Origin: Coprousia sp963931435
GTDB taxonomy: Bacteria > Actinomycetota > Coriobacteriia > Coriobacteriales > Coriobacteriaceae
Assembly (NCBI GenBank): GCA_963931435.1
Contig: OZ007012.1
Location: forward strand, 1,612,001 to 1,676,000
Direction: 5' to 3'
Length of the DNA stretch: 64,000 nt
Each line of letters opens with the position of its first letter. The first letter of the stretch is position 1. The notes below the pieces were generated by a model. The model searched no databases and had not been told where the DNA came from. It saw nothing but the letters and a program-made list of their open reading frames with translations. Below are positions 9,026 through 17,841 of this stretch, in pieces. A program made the translations under genes and the position numbers.

Positions 9026-12000
9026 ATGGTCTCGCGCATCTATGTAGAGAAGAAGCCGGGTTTCGATGTGGAGGCGACGCAGCTGCTATCCGAGCTGCGC
9101 ACCGTCATCGCCGGGGGGCTGCCCGCAGAGGCGACCCTGCGCATCGTGAACGTCTACGACATCGAGGGCATCGACGAGGAGCTCTTCGAGCGCTGCATCC
9201 CCGTCGTCTTCTCCGAGCCCCAGGTCGACGCGGCCTCCCGTGAGCTCGACATCGAAGGCGTGCGCATCGGCGCCGCCGGCACGGGCGAGGGCATCCAGGT
9301 GAGCGAGCCGGGCGTCACGGCGTTCGCTGTCGAGGCGCTCCCCGGGCAGTTCGACCAGCGCGCCGACTCCGCCGCCGAGTGCGTTCAGCTCATCTCCCAG
9401 GGCGAGCGCCCGACCGTGCGCTGCGCCAAGCTCTACGTGATCACCGGTGCCCTTGCGCAGGAGACCATCGACGCCATCAAGCGCTACGTCATCAACCCCG
9501 TCGAGTCCCGCGAGACCGCGCTGGTGCTCGGCGACACCCTCGCGACCGAGGTCCCCGAGCCCGAGCCGGTCGAGGTGCTCGACGGCTTCCGCGAGCTCGA
9601 CGAGGAGGGGCTCGCCGCGTTCATCGCCGAGCGCGGGCTCGCCATGGACCTCGCCGACATCACGTTCTGCCAGGAGTACTTCGCCGGCGAGCACCGCGAC
9701 CCCACCATCACCGAGATCCGCGTGATCGACACCTACTGGTCGGACCACTGCCGCCACACCACCTTCGGCACCGTGCTCGACGACGTCCAGATCGATGACG
9801 CCGTGGTGCAGGAGGCCTTCGACCGCTATCTCGAGATGCGCCATGAGCTTGGACGCGACGAGAAGCCCGTCTGCCTCATGGACATGGGCACCATCGGCGC
9901 CAAGTACCTCAAGGCGACCGGCAAGCTCACCGGGCTCGACGAGTCGGAGGAGATCAACGCCTGCACCGTGAAGGTCACCGTCGACGTAGACGGCGAGGAC
10001 CAGGACTGGCTCTTCCTCTTCAAGAACGAGACCCACAACCACCCGACCGAGATCGAGCCCTTCGGCGGCGCGGCCACCTGCATCGGCGGCGCCATCCGCG
10101 ACCCGCTCTCGGGGCGCAGCTACGTCTACCAGGCCATGCGCGTCACCGGTGCGGCCGACCCCACCGTCCCCGTCTCCGAGACGCTCGCCGGCAAGCTCCC
10201 CCAGCGCAAGATCGTGACCACCGCGGCCGCCGGCTACTCGAGCTACGGCAACCAGATCGGACTGGCCACCGGGCAGGTCTCGGAGCTCTATCACCCCGGC
10301 TATGTGGCCAAGCGCATGGAGATCGGCGCCGTCGTGGGCGCCACCCCCGCGAGCCACGTGCGTCGCGAGGAGCCCGAGCCCGGCGACAAGATCATCCTGC
10401 TTGGCGGCCGCACCGGGCGCGACGGCATCGGCGGCGCCACGGGCAGCTCCAAGGCGCACAACGTCGAGTCGATCGAGAAGGACGGCGCCGAGGTGCAGAA
10501 GGGCAACGCCCCCATGGAGCGCAAGCTGCAGCGCCTCTTCCGCCGCGGCGACGCCTGCCGGCTCATCAAGCGCTGCAACGACTTCGGCGCGGGCGGCGTG
10601 TCGGTCGCCGTGGGCGAGCTAGCCGACGGTCTCTATATCGACCTCGACCAGGTCACCAAGAAGTACGAGGGCCTGGACGGCACCGAGCTCGCCATCAGCG
10701 AGAGCCAGGAGCGCATGGCGGTCGCCGTGGCCGAGGACGACGTGGACGAGTTCATGGGCTACGCCGAGGAGGAGAACCTCGAGGCGACGGTCATCGCCGA
10801 GGTCACGCACGAGAAGCGCGTGCGCATGGCCTGGGACGGCGACGTGATCGTGGACCTCTCGCGCGATTTCCTGGCTTCCAATGGCGCGCCCAAGCATCAG
10901 CGCGTGCATGTGGTTGAGCAGGGCATTGCCCCCATCGACCCCGAGAGCGAGCTTGCAAGCGCGGCGCTCGACGAGTTCGGCAGCCTGGAGAACGTGTACG
11001 AGAGCACCATCCCCCTGCCGCCCGGCGCGGAGGAGGTCGACTCCTTCGCCGACGCCATGCGCGCACTCGTGACCAACCTCAACGTGGCCTCCAACAAGGG
11101 CCTCTCGGAGCGGTTCGACTCCACCATCGGCGCGGGCACCGTGCTCATGCCCTTCGGCGGCTCCACGCAGCTCACCCCGGCGCAGGCCATGGTCGCCAAG
11201 TTCCCGGTGATGGGCGAGACCACCACCGTCTCGGGCATGGCCTGGGGCTTCAACCCCTACATCATGTCGGCCGACCAGTACCGCGGCGCCTACCTCTCCG
11301 TGGTGGAGAGCGTCGCCAAGCTCGTGACGACGGGCTTCGACCACAAGCGCGCCTACCTCACGTTCCAGGAGTACTTCGAACGCCTGCGCGACGTACCCGA
11401 GCGCTGGGGCAAGCCCATGGCGGCCGTACTCGGCGCGCTCATGGCGCAGGTCGACCTGGGCATTGGCGCCATCGGCGGCAAGGACTCCATGTCCGGCTCC
11501 TTTGAGGACCTCGACGTGCCGCCCACGCTTGTGAGCTTCGCCGTCGCTACCGGCTCAATCGACCAGATCGTCTCCCCCGAGTTCAAGGGCGCCGGCCACC
11601 GCGTGGTGCTCATCGAGCCCGCCTACGGCGCTGACGACCTGCTGCCGGATCCCACCTCGCTGACAGCGGTGTTCGAGGGCGTCGAGGCGCTCGCGCGCTC
11701 CGGTGCCGCGCTCTCCGCGTCCACGGCCGGCTTCGGCGGCCTGGCCGAAGTTCTCTTCAAGGCATGCGTGGGCAACCGCCTGGGCTTCGCCGTCTCAGAC
11801 GCCTACTACGAGGCCGAGGCGCGCGACCTGCTCGACAACGCCTACGGCTGCTTCATCGTCGAGCTCGCCGAGGGTGCCAAGCTGCCCGCCATCGAGGGTG
11901 CCACCGTGGTGGAGCTGGGCCGCACCACCGAGGCCTACGCGCTCGAGGCCTACGGCGAGACGATCGACCTCGCCGAGCTGCAGGAGGCTTGGGAGGGCGC

Positions 12001-12928
12001 CCTAGAGGGCGTGTTCCCCTACCGTTCGACCGGTGACGCCGAGGCGGAGTCCGCCCCCGTCGAGACCGAGACCTACCGCTGCGCCGAGACGGGCCGCATC
12101 GCGCCCGTCTACGCCGGCGAGAAGTTCGCCCGCCCGCGCGTGATCATCCCGGTCTTCCCAGGCAACAACTGCGAGTACGACACCGCGCGCGCCTTTGAGG
12201 CCGCCGGCGCCACCTGCGACACCTTCGTCATCAACAACCTCACGCCCGAGGCGGTGGCCGAGAGCACCCGCGAGCTCGCCCGCCGCATCCGCGAGAGCCA
12301 GATCGTCATGATCCCCGGCGGCTTCTCCGGCGGCGACGAGCCCGATGGCTCCGCCAAGTTCATCACGGCGTTCTTCCGCGCGCCCGAGGTTACCGATGCG
12401 GTGCGCGACCTGCTCCAGGCACGTGATGGTCTCATGCTCGGCATCTGCAACGGCTTCCAGGCGCTCGTGAAGCTCGGGCTCGTACCCTACGGCGACATCG
12501 TGGATGCCACGCCGGACGCGCCCACGCTCACCTTCAACACCATCGGCCGCCACCAGAGCAGGCTCGTGCGCACGCGCGTGGCGAGCGACCTCTCCCCCTG
12601 GCTCTCGGCCTGCAAGCCCGGCGAGGTCTACACCGTGGCGATCAGTCACGGCGAGGGTCGCTTTGTAGCCAACGACCAGGTGCTCAACGAGCTGCGCGAG
12701 GGCGGGCAGATCGCCACGCAGTACGTCGACGAGGCAGGCACCCCGAGTATGTCGCTCGATGTCAATCCCAACGGCTCCGTCTGCGCCATCGAGGGCATCA
12801 CGAGCCCCGACGGCCGCGTCTTCGGCAAGATGGGCCACGTGGAGCGCCGCGGCAACGGCCTCTACCAGAACGTCCCGGGCGAGAAGTTCATGCCGCTCTT
12901 CGAGGGTGGCGTGGCCTACTTCGCGTAG
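9026..12928 (+). CDS. purL: Phosphoribosylformylglycinamidine synthase, single-chain
   Basis: Fourth step of purine synthesis: FGAR + glutamine + ATP to FGAM. 1300 residues, the one-chain form carrying PurS-like, synthetase and glutaminase parts. N-terminal domain begins MVSRIYVEKKPGFDVEA; the synthetase has DTYWSDHCRHTTF and FKNETHNHPTEIEPFGGAAT; the C-terminal class I glutaminase has nucleophile Cys in LGICNGFQALVKLG and the His-Glu pair in SHGEGRF. The start is set at MVSRIY because the frame further upstream codes for an improbable Arg/Pro-rich leader and runs through the promoter. Monocistronic; a hairpin follows. Confidence 0.96.
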   Translation: MVSRIYVEKKPGFDVEATQLLSELRTVIAGGLPAEATLRIVNVYDIEGIDEELFERCIPVVFSEPQVDAASRELDIEGVRIGAAGTGEGIQVSEPGVTAFAVEALPGQFDQRADSAAECVQLISQGERPTVRCAKLYVITGALAQETIDAIKRYVINPVESRETALVLGDTLATEVPEPEPVEVLDGFRELDEEGLAAFIAERGLAMDLADITFCQEYFAGEHRDPTITEIRVIDTYWSDHCRHTTFGTVLDDVQIDDAVVQEAFDRYLEMRHELGRDEKPVCLMDMGTIGAKYLKATGKLTGLDESEEINACTVKVTVDVDGEDQDWLFLFKNETHNHPTEIEPFGGAATCIGGAIRDPLSGRSYVYQAMRVTGAADPTVPVSETLAGKLPQRKIVTTAAAGYSSYGNQIGLATGQVSELYHPGYVAKRMEIGAVVGATPASHVRREEPEPGDKIILLGGRTGRDGIGGATGSSKAHNVESIEKDGAEVQKGNAPMERKLQRLFRRGDACRLIKRCNDFGAGGVSVAVGELADGLYIDLDQVTKKYEGLDGTELAISESQERMAVAVAEDDVDEFMGYAEEENLEATVIAEVTHEKRVRMAWDGDVIVDLSRDFLASNGAPKHQRVHVVEQGIAPIDPESELASAALDEFGSLENVYESTIPLPPGAEEVDSFADAMRALVTNLNVASNKGLSERFDSTIGAGTVLMPFGGSTQLTPAQAMVAKFPVMGETTTVSGMAWGFNPYIMSADQYRGAYLSVVESVAKLVTTGFDHKRAYLTFQEYFERLRDVPERWGKPMAAVLGALMAQVDLGIGAIGGKDSMSGSFEDLDVPPTLVSFAVATGSIDQIVSPEFKGAGHRVVLIEPAYGADDLLPDPTSLTAVFEGVEALARSGAALSASTAGFGGLAEVLFKACVGNRLGFAVSDAYYEAEARDLLDNAYGCFIVELAEGAKLPAIEGATVVELGRTTEAYALEAYGETIDLAELQEAWEGALEGVFPYRSTGDAEAESAPVETETYRCAETGRIAPVYAGEKFARPRVIIPVFPGNNCEYDTARAFEAAGATCDTFVINNLTPEAVAESTRELARRIRESQIVMIPGGFSGGDEPDGSAKFITAFFRAPEVTDAVRDLLQARDGLMLGICNGFQALVKLGLVPYGDIVDATPDAPTLTFNTIGRHQSRLVRTRVASDLSPWLSACKPGEVYTVAISHGEGRFVANDQVLNELREGGQIATQYVDEAGTPSMSLDVNPNGSVCAIEGITSPDGRVFGKMGHVERRGNGLYQNVPGEKFMPLFEGGVAYFA

Positions 12929-12973
12929 AGCGCGGACGCGAGAACTTCCGCGGGAGTAAGCGACCTCGCATTT

Positions 12974-13016
12974 GAGGGCCCGTCGGCTGCCTGGCAGTCG
13001 ACGGGCTCCTCGCTTT
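12974..13016 (+). terminator. Terminator after purL
   Basis: Hairpin of about 18 bp (GCCCGTCGGCTGCC pairing with GGCAGTCGACGGGC, extended by GAGG/CCTC), small loop, followed by GCTTTC. It begins 46 nt after the purL stop. Confidence 0.65.
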
Positions 13017-13028
13017 CAGGAGGCGCAC

Positions 13029-13124
13029 ATGCGCTCCAGAGAGTGCATGGGGGAACCATCCATCTTCATTGAGGAGAGCGGGGACTTCGACCCCCATGAA
13101 CCGCATACGCCGTACTATCAATAG
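13029..13124 (+). pseudogene. DUF3800-like N-terminal scrap
   Basis: A 31-codon frame reads IFIEESGDFDPHEPHTPYY and then stops at TAG. DUF3800 proteins (a nuclease-like family often found in mobile or defence contexts) start with IFIDESGDF followed by a PYY/PYF turn, so this is probably the first strand and turn of such a gene, truncated. The rest of the domain is absent downstream. Confidence 0.45.
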
Positions 13125-13189
13125 GCGGACAGCGCAAGGAACCAGTCAGAAGTTTTCCCATCCGGAATTGTTTGAACAGGGGTGGTTCG

Positions 13190-14128
13190 ATGATGGACAG
13201 CAACGAGCCGGTCGAGGCGCCGGCCACGATCGACCGCGAGCGGGCGCTCGCAGCGTTCAACCGCTACGTCGAGCCCTACGACGCGAGCAACCCGCGCATC
13301 GCCCTCAAGGTCGACCACACGCTGCGCGTGGCGGAGCTCGCCGACCGCATCGCGGCGGGCAGCGGCTTCACGCAGGCCGGGCGCGACCTCGCCTGGCTCT
13401 GCGGGCTCCTGCACGATCTGGGTCGGTTCGAGCAGCTGCGACGCTGGGACACGTTCAACGACGGCGCATCCGCCTCTCATGCGGCGCTCGGCGCGCACAT
13501 CCTGTTCGGAGGAGACGCCGCATTCGGACCGAGTGCGGCGATCGAGCCGGACGCGGACGCTCCGACCGCGGATTGCGGCACGCTGCCAGAGGACGACGCC
13601 TTCGCGCGCCACAACCGCACGGCGGGCTTCATCCGCGCGTTCTGCGACGACGCCGACCTCGACGGCATGATCCGCGCGGCGGTCGCCCACCACAGCGACT
13701 TCCGCCTGCCCGAAGGGCTCGCTGTGCGCACCCGCGCGATCTGCGACATGGTGCGCGATGCGGACAAGATCGACATCCTGCGCGTCACCTGCACCGACAC
13801 CGCCGAAACGGTGCTCGGGGTGAGCGATGAGGAGCTGATGGCGAGCGCGGTCTCCCCCGCCGTCGAGGAGGCGTTCTTCGCCCACCGCACCGTCATGCGC
13901 GCCGAGCGAGAGACGCCGGCGGACTACCTAGTGGGCCTCGCCTGCTTCACCTACGAGCTCGTCTATCCCACCAGCCTGGAGATCGCGCTGGAGCAGGGCT
14001 TCCTGTTCCAGCCCTTCGAGCGCCCTTTCGGCATCGAGCGACCGTTCACCGAGCCCGCGACGCGCTTCCTCATGAACCGCATGGATGGCCACCTGCGCGC
14101 CTGGGTCGACAAGCGCCTCGAGGCGTAG
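13190..14128 (+). CDS. HD-domain phosphohydrolase
   Basis: 312-residue HD-superfamily metal-dependent phosphohydrolase. His in KVDHTLRVAELA (about residue 43), the HD pair in LLHDLGRFEQ (75-76), HH in VAHHSDFRLP and D in MVRDADKIDI supply the metal ligands. Such stand-alone HD proteins act on nucleotides or are uncharacterised; the substrate cannot be told. Two adjacent ATGs (13190 and 13193) follow AGGGGTGG; the second has better spacing. Residues near 110-130 form a low-complexity insert (IEPDADAPTADCGTLPEDD) of the kind seen in other genes here. Confidence 0.8.
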   Translation: MMDSNEPVEAPATIDRERALAAFNRYVEPYDASNPRIALKVDHTLRVAELADRIAAGSGFTQAGRDLAWLCGLLHDLGRFEQLRRWDTFNDGASASHAALGAHILFGGDAAFGPSAAIEPDADAPTADCGTLPEDDAFARHNRTAGFIRAFCDDADLDGMIRAAVAHHSDFRLPEGLAVRTRAICDMVRDADKIDILRVTCTDTAETVLGVSDEELMASAVSPAVEEAFFAHRTVMRAERETPADYLVGLACFTYELVYPTSLEIALEQGFLFQPFERPFGIERPFTEPATRFLMNRMDGHLRAWVDKRLEA

Positions 14129-14140
14129 GCACACGGGCGG

Positions 14141-14149
14141 TGGTATCAT
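14141..14149 (+). promoter_or_regulatory. Extended -10 element before the ABC ATPase relic
   Basis: TGG-TATCAT, 34 nt upstream of the relic's ATG and just after the HD gene stop. Same form as the purL promoter. Confidence 0.4.
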
Positions 14150-14182
14150 CCCGGGCATCGATGCCGTCCGAGGGGGATTGAG

Positions 14183-14528
14183 ATGAGCGTTCTCGAGGCA
14201 CGCGATATCGCGTTCGGCTACGGACGCGCCAACGTATGGGAGCACGTCTCGCTCGCGCTGGAGGCGGGCGAGGTGACGCTTCTGGTCGGGGCGAACGGCG
14301 CGGGCAAGTCAACGCTGCTGCGCTGCCTCGCGGGATGGGAGCACCTGCGCACCGGTGAGATTTCCTTCGAGGGAACGCCGCTTGAGAGGCTCCGGCCCGC
14401 TCGACCCCGCCTCCGCCGCGATCCTGGAAGACGAGCTCTCCCGCATCGCGCGCGAGGGCTGCGCGATACTCATGAGCTGCCATCACGAGCTCGAGACGCG
14501 AGAGCCAATGCGCCGGCAAGCTGCTTGA
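14183..14528 (+). pseudogene. ABC transporter ATPase with internal deletion
   Basis: Begins as a normal ABC ATPase (MSVLEARDIAFGYGRANVWE, Walker A GANGAGKSTLL) for about 75 codons up to ISFEGTPLERL. The sequence then jumps: in another frame it resumes at GPLDPASAAILEDELSRIA and SCHHELETREP, which is the D-loop and H-loop part of the same fold. The Q-loop, signature and Walker B are missing, so roughly 60-80 codons were deleted with a frame change. No permease partner adjoins it. Probably non-functional. Confidence 0.7.
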
Positions 14529-14580
14529 CGGCGCATCGGGTGCGAGCGCATGCGTCCTACACATACTGATACCGATATGC

Positions 14581-14624
14581 AAGGGCCGGCTCGGCGCGAC
14601 ATCCATCGCACCGGGCCGGCCCTT
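14581..14624. terminator. Hairpin between ABC relic and the PTS operon
   Basis: AAGGGCCGGC (14581-14590) pairs perfectly with GCCGGCCCTT (14615-14624) across a 24-nt loop. It lies 26 nt after the minus-strand PTS stop and after the plus-strand relic, so it can serve either direction. Confidence 0.55.
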
Positions 14625-14649
14625 GGTTCACGCAACCGTTATGTCCGCG

Positions 14650-16047
14650 TTAGGCTACCGCGACCTCCTTGGCAGCGTCGCGCTTGCCCAGCACGAACGT
14701 CGCCGCGAAGGCGATCACCACGGCGAGCACCATGATGATCATCGCCCACATCAGGTTGTCGGGCGAGCCATCGGGGTTGATATAGGCGGCGAACGAGATG
14801 AAGCCCGGGGTCGAGATCACGTACTGCGTCATGCCGACCAGGCCCGTGATGAACCCGCCGATGCCGCCACCGATCATCGCGCCGATCAGCGGGTAGCGCT
14901 TCGTGAACAGCACGCCGTACACACCCGGCTCGGTGATGCCGCACAGCGCGGTGATGCCCGCGCCCACGGCGACGGAACGATCCTCGACCGACTTGGCGAT
15001 CAGCGCCGCCGCCAGGCAGGCGCCGCCCACGGCAACGTTCGCCGGCGCCATGCCCGCGCAGATGAGCGGGTCGGAGCCAACCTCGGCCAGCAGGGCGAAC
15101 ACCACGGGGTAGGTGGCATTGTTCATGCCGAAGAACACGAGCCACGGCGTGCCGGCGCCGATGATGGCGACGGCGATCGGAGGCGCGAAGCGGTAGATGG
15201 CGAGCACGCCGTCAGAGAGCCACGTGCCCACGGTGTTGCCGATGGGCCCGAGCACGATGAGCGTCACCGGCACGGTGATGAGCATGGTGATGAGCGGCAC
15301 GAAGATGGTGCGCATGAACACCGGCATGTGCCCCTGCAGGAAGCGGTACACCACGCTCATGAACAGCACGCCCAGGATGATGGGAAACACGGTGGAGTTG
15401 TAGGTGATGGACTGCACCTGGATGCCCAGGAAGCTGATGGGCTCCTCGCCGATGTTCATCGTGAAGAACAGCAGCACCGCACCCAGAAACGCGCCCAGAA
15501 AACCGTTCGACTTCAAGCGCTGGGCGGCGGAGAAGCCGATGAACACGGGCAGGAAGTAGAACGTCGCCTGGTTGAGGTAGTAGAAGACGAGATAGGTGCC
15601 ATCCGTCGCCGGGACGCCGGCGAAGGTGGTGAGCAGCGTGAGCACCGCGCCCGTCAAGCCACCGGCGACGAGCACCGGGATGACCGGCGAGAATGTGCCG
15701 CCGATGAACGAGAGAACCGCGTTCACCACGCCGCCCTTCGCGGCCGCTGTATCCTCGGCCAGAGCCGCGTCGTCTTCCACGGCGCCGCCCGTCTTGATGT
15801 CGAGCTTGGTGAACTCCTCATACAGGCTCGCCACGTCCTGCCCGATCACGAACTGGTACTCGCCGTTTTGCACGACGAGGTTCAGCACGCCCGGGATGGC
15901 CTTCGCCTTGTCCTGGTCGATCTTGCCCGCATCGCGCAGCTGCAGACGCAGGCGCGTCATGCAGTGGGAAGCGTTGGCGATGTTGCTTTCACCGCCGCAC
16001 ACCGCGACGATGGCGTCGCGCAATGCCGCGTAATCTTTCTTTGCCAT
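14650..16047 (-). CDS. PTS beta-glucoside-family transporter EIIBC
   Basis: Membrane permease that imports and phosphorylates a beta-glucoside or similar sugar with phosphate from a EIIA~P. 465 residues: an EIIB domain (1-90) with phospho-Cys29 in SHCMTRLRL and an EIIC domain with about ten hydrophobic segments (from FSPVIPVLVAGGL to the C-terminus), including the GITEPGVYG motif. No EIIA domain follows the C domain, so EIIA comes from elsewhere. The start with AGGGG upstream is preferred to an earlier GTG/ATG. Downstream of the GH1 gene. Confidence 0.9.
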   Translation of the reverse strand: MAKKDYAALRDAIVAVCGGESNIANASHCMTRLRLQLRDAGKIDQDKAKAIPGVLNLVVQNGEYQFVIGQDVASLYEEFTKLDIKTGGAVEDDAALAEDTAAAKGGVVNAVLSFIGGTFSPVIPVLVAGGLTGAVLTLLTTFAGVPATDGTYLVFYYLNQATFYFLPVFIGFSAAQRLKSNGFLGAFLGAVLLFFTMNIGEEPISFLGIQVQSITYNSTVFPIILGVLFMSVVYRFLQGHMPVFMRTIFVPLITMLITVPVTLIVLGPIGNTVGTWLSDGVLAIYRFAPPIAVAIIGAGTPWLVFFGMNNATYPVVFALLAEVGSDPLICAGMAPANVAVGGACLAAALIAKSVEDRSVAVGAGITALCGITEPGVYGVLFTKRYPLIGAMIGGGIGGFITGLVGMTQYVISTPGFISFAAYINPDGSPDNLMWAMIIMVLAVVIAFAATFVLGKRDAAKEVAVA

Positions 16048-16144
16048 GGTAATCCCCTTTTGATCCAATGCTTTGCACGTATGGGGGAACGCGCGAGCGG
16101 CGTCACGTGGATCGGGCGCCGCCCGCGGCGTCGTCTGCGCCGGG

Positions 16145-17647
16145 TTACCGGTCGCCGAACGGCTTGTCGTCGTGGCCCGTCATATCGCAGCCCCACTCCT
16201 GTCCGTTCGAGCGGATGAGCGCGGAGTACCACGCGAACGAGTCCTTCTTGATGCGCGCCATGGGGGGAAGCGTGCCGGCGGCCTCGGCGGCGTTGAGCTC
16301 GTCATCCGTCGCGTCGATGTACACCAGGCCGTAGCGCTTCTCGATGCCGTTGCCCGTGGAGAGCAGATCGGTGAACGACCACGGGTTGTACCCGATCACA
16401 TCGCAGCCATCCTCGATAGCGAGACCGAGCTGGTAGATCGTCTCGCGCAGGAAGTCGATGCGATACTGGTCGTGGATCTCGCCGTGTTCATCCTTGTGCT
16501 CGTGCGCGCCATAGCCGTTCTCGGTGATCACCATGGGCAGATGGTAGTGATCCCACATGTAGCGCAGCACGTAGCGCATCGACACCGGATCGATCTCCCA
16601 ATCCCAGTCGGTGTACTCGACATGCGGGTTGTACACCAGCTGGTACTCGCCCGGCACCACGGGGAAGACGAGCTTGCCCTTCTCGCCGGTCTTGTTCATG
16701 TCGTAGCTGTGCGCGGTGGCGTCGGCCGGAGCCCACTTTGCGGTGTTGGAGCGATAGCAGTTCACCGCGAAGAAGTCGATCTTGGCCGCCTTCATGAGCT
16801 CCTCATCGCCCGGCTCGATACCCGGGTCGATGTCGTTGTTCTTCCAGTAGTTCCGGATGAATGCGCTGTACTCGCCCGTCACGTAGGTGTCGTTCCAGAG
16901 CTTCTCGGTGAACTCTTCGGCGTTCATGGCCGCGATCTGGTCCATGGGGTCGCACGAATACGGGTAGATGGGCACCATGCCCGGCACGGGACCGATCTTG
17001 CCGCCGGGTACCAGCTCATGGCACGCGATGACGGCCTTGGCATGGCAGAGGTTCATGATGTGGTTGATCTTCCACTTGTCACGGAACCAGTCATCGCACC
17101 CCTTGGACACGCCCAGCCAGTCGCCGTAGCAGATCTGCATGTTCTGCTCGTTGATGGAAAGCCAGTACTTCACGCGGTCGCCGAAGCGCTCGAAGCACAC
17201 GCGCGCGTAGTGCTCGAAGGCGTCCACGGTGGCACGGCTCTTCCAGCCGCCCAGCTCCTCGTCAACCCAGACGGGCATGTCATAGTGGTACAGCGTCACG
17301 ATGGGTTCGATGTTGTGGGCGACCAGCTCGTCGATGAGCTCGTTGTAGAACGCCACGCCCTCCTCGTTCACCACTCCGTCGCTCGCCGGGATGATGCGCG
17401 GCCATGCGAGCGAGAAGCGGTAGCTCGTGAAGCCGCACTCGGCCATAAGCTCCACGTCCTCCTTGACGTGGTGATAGTGGTCGGCGGCGATGCTGTTGTC
17501 AGCGAAGGGCTTCTTCGTCTTGGAGTTGAGATCGATGATCGCCGGCGTGCGCCCGCCCTCGGCGGTGCCGCCCTCAACCTGCCAGGCAGCGCTGGACGCG
17601 CCCCACAAGAACCCCTCCGGGAACCGCGGATTGTGATCGTAATGCAT
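16145..17647 (-). CDS. GH1 6-phospho-beta-glucosidase
   Basis: Cytoplasmic glycoside hydrolase family 1 enzyme, 500 residues, expected to split the phosphorylated glycoside delivered by the adjacent EIIBC. N-terminal FPEGFLWGASSAAWQVEGG is the family start; acid/base Glu lies in YWLSINEQNMQ (an unusual NEQ in place of the common NEP) and the nucleophile Glu in PMVITENGYGAHE. The start MHYDHNPRFPEGF is chosen over a 55-residue longer frame that reads through the promoter. A 97-nt gap with GC-rich dyads separates it from EIIBC; both are probably cotranscribed. Confidence 0.92.
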   Translation of the reverse strand: MHYDHNPRFPEGFLWGASSAAWQVEGGTAEGGRTPAIIDLNSKTKKPFADNSIAADHYHHVKEDVELMAECGFTSYRFSLAWPRIIPASDGVVNEEGVAFYNELIDELVAHNIEPIVTLYHYDMPVWVDEELGGWKSRATVDAFEHYARVCFERFGDRVKYWLSINEQNMQICYGDWLGVSKGCDDWFRDKWKINHIMNLCHAKAVIACHELVPGGKIGPVPGMVPIYPYSCDPMDQIAAMNAEEFTEKLWNDTYVTGEYSAFIRNYWKNNDIDPGIEPGDEELMKAAKIDFFAVNCYRSNTAKWAPADATAHSYDMNKTGEKGKLVFPVVPGEYQLVYNPHVEYTDWDWEIDPVSMRYVLRYMWDHYHLPMVITENGYGAHEHKDEHGEIHDQYRIDFLRETIYQLGLAIEDGCDVIGYNPWSFTDLLSTGNGIEKRYGLVYIDATDDELNAAEAAGTLPPMARIKKDSFAWYSALIRSNGQEWGCDMTGHDDKPFGDR

Positions 17648-17730
17648 GCGGGCTGATGCTCCCTTCCCATCCCTTGTTGAACCGGTGTGCTCGAGCGTCT
17701 CGTACGGTATCAGCGGCGGAAAGGAGCGCG

Positions 17731-17749
17731 GGGTCCCGAAATGGGACCC
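17731..17749. promoter_or_regulatory. GGGTCCC dyad upstream of the GH1-PTS operon
   Basis: Perfect 7-bp inverted repeat GGGTCCC-GAAAT-GGGACCC, with a third copy GGGTCC at 17758-17763. It lies between rpiR and the GH1 gene, about 85-100 nt upstream of the latter, and so could be the operator of the RpiR regulator or the terminator of its gene; the repeated half-site favours an operator. Confidence 0.4.
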
Positions 17750-17841
17750 ACTTTTGCGGGTCCAGAATATGAACCCGGCGAACGGGCGGCGGCAGCCCGT
17801 GAGCGGCGGCACGGGAGCTTGACGCGCGCGTCCAGAGATGT

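Noticed and set aside
14623..17656. Plus-strand frames of about 530 codons opposite the PTS and GH1 genes
   Set aside because: Shadow frames of the minus-strand EIIBC and 6-phospho-beta-glucosidase, which have clear catalytic motifs.
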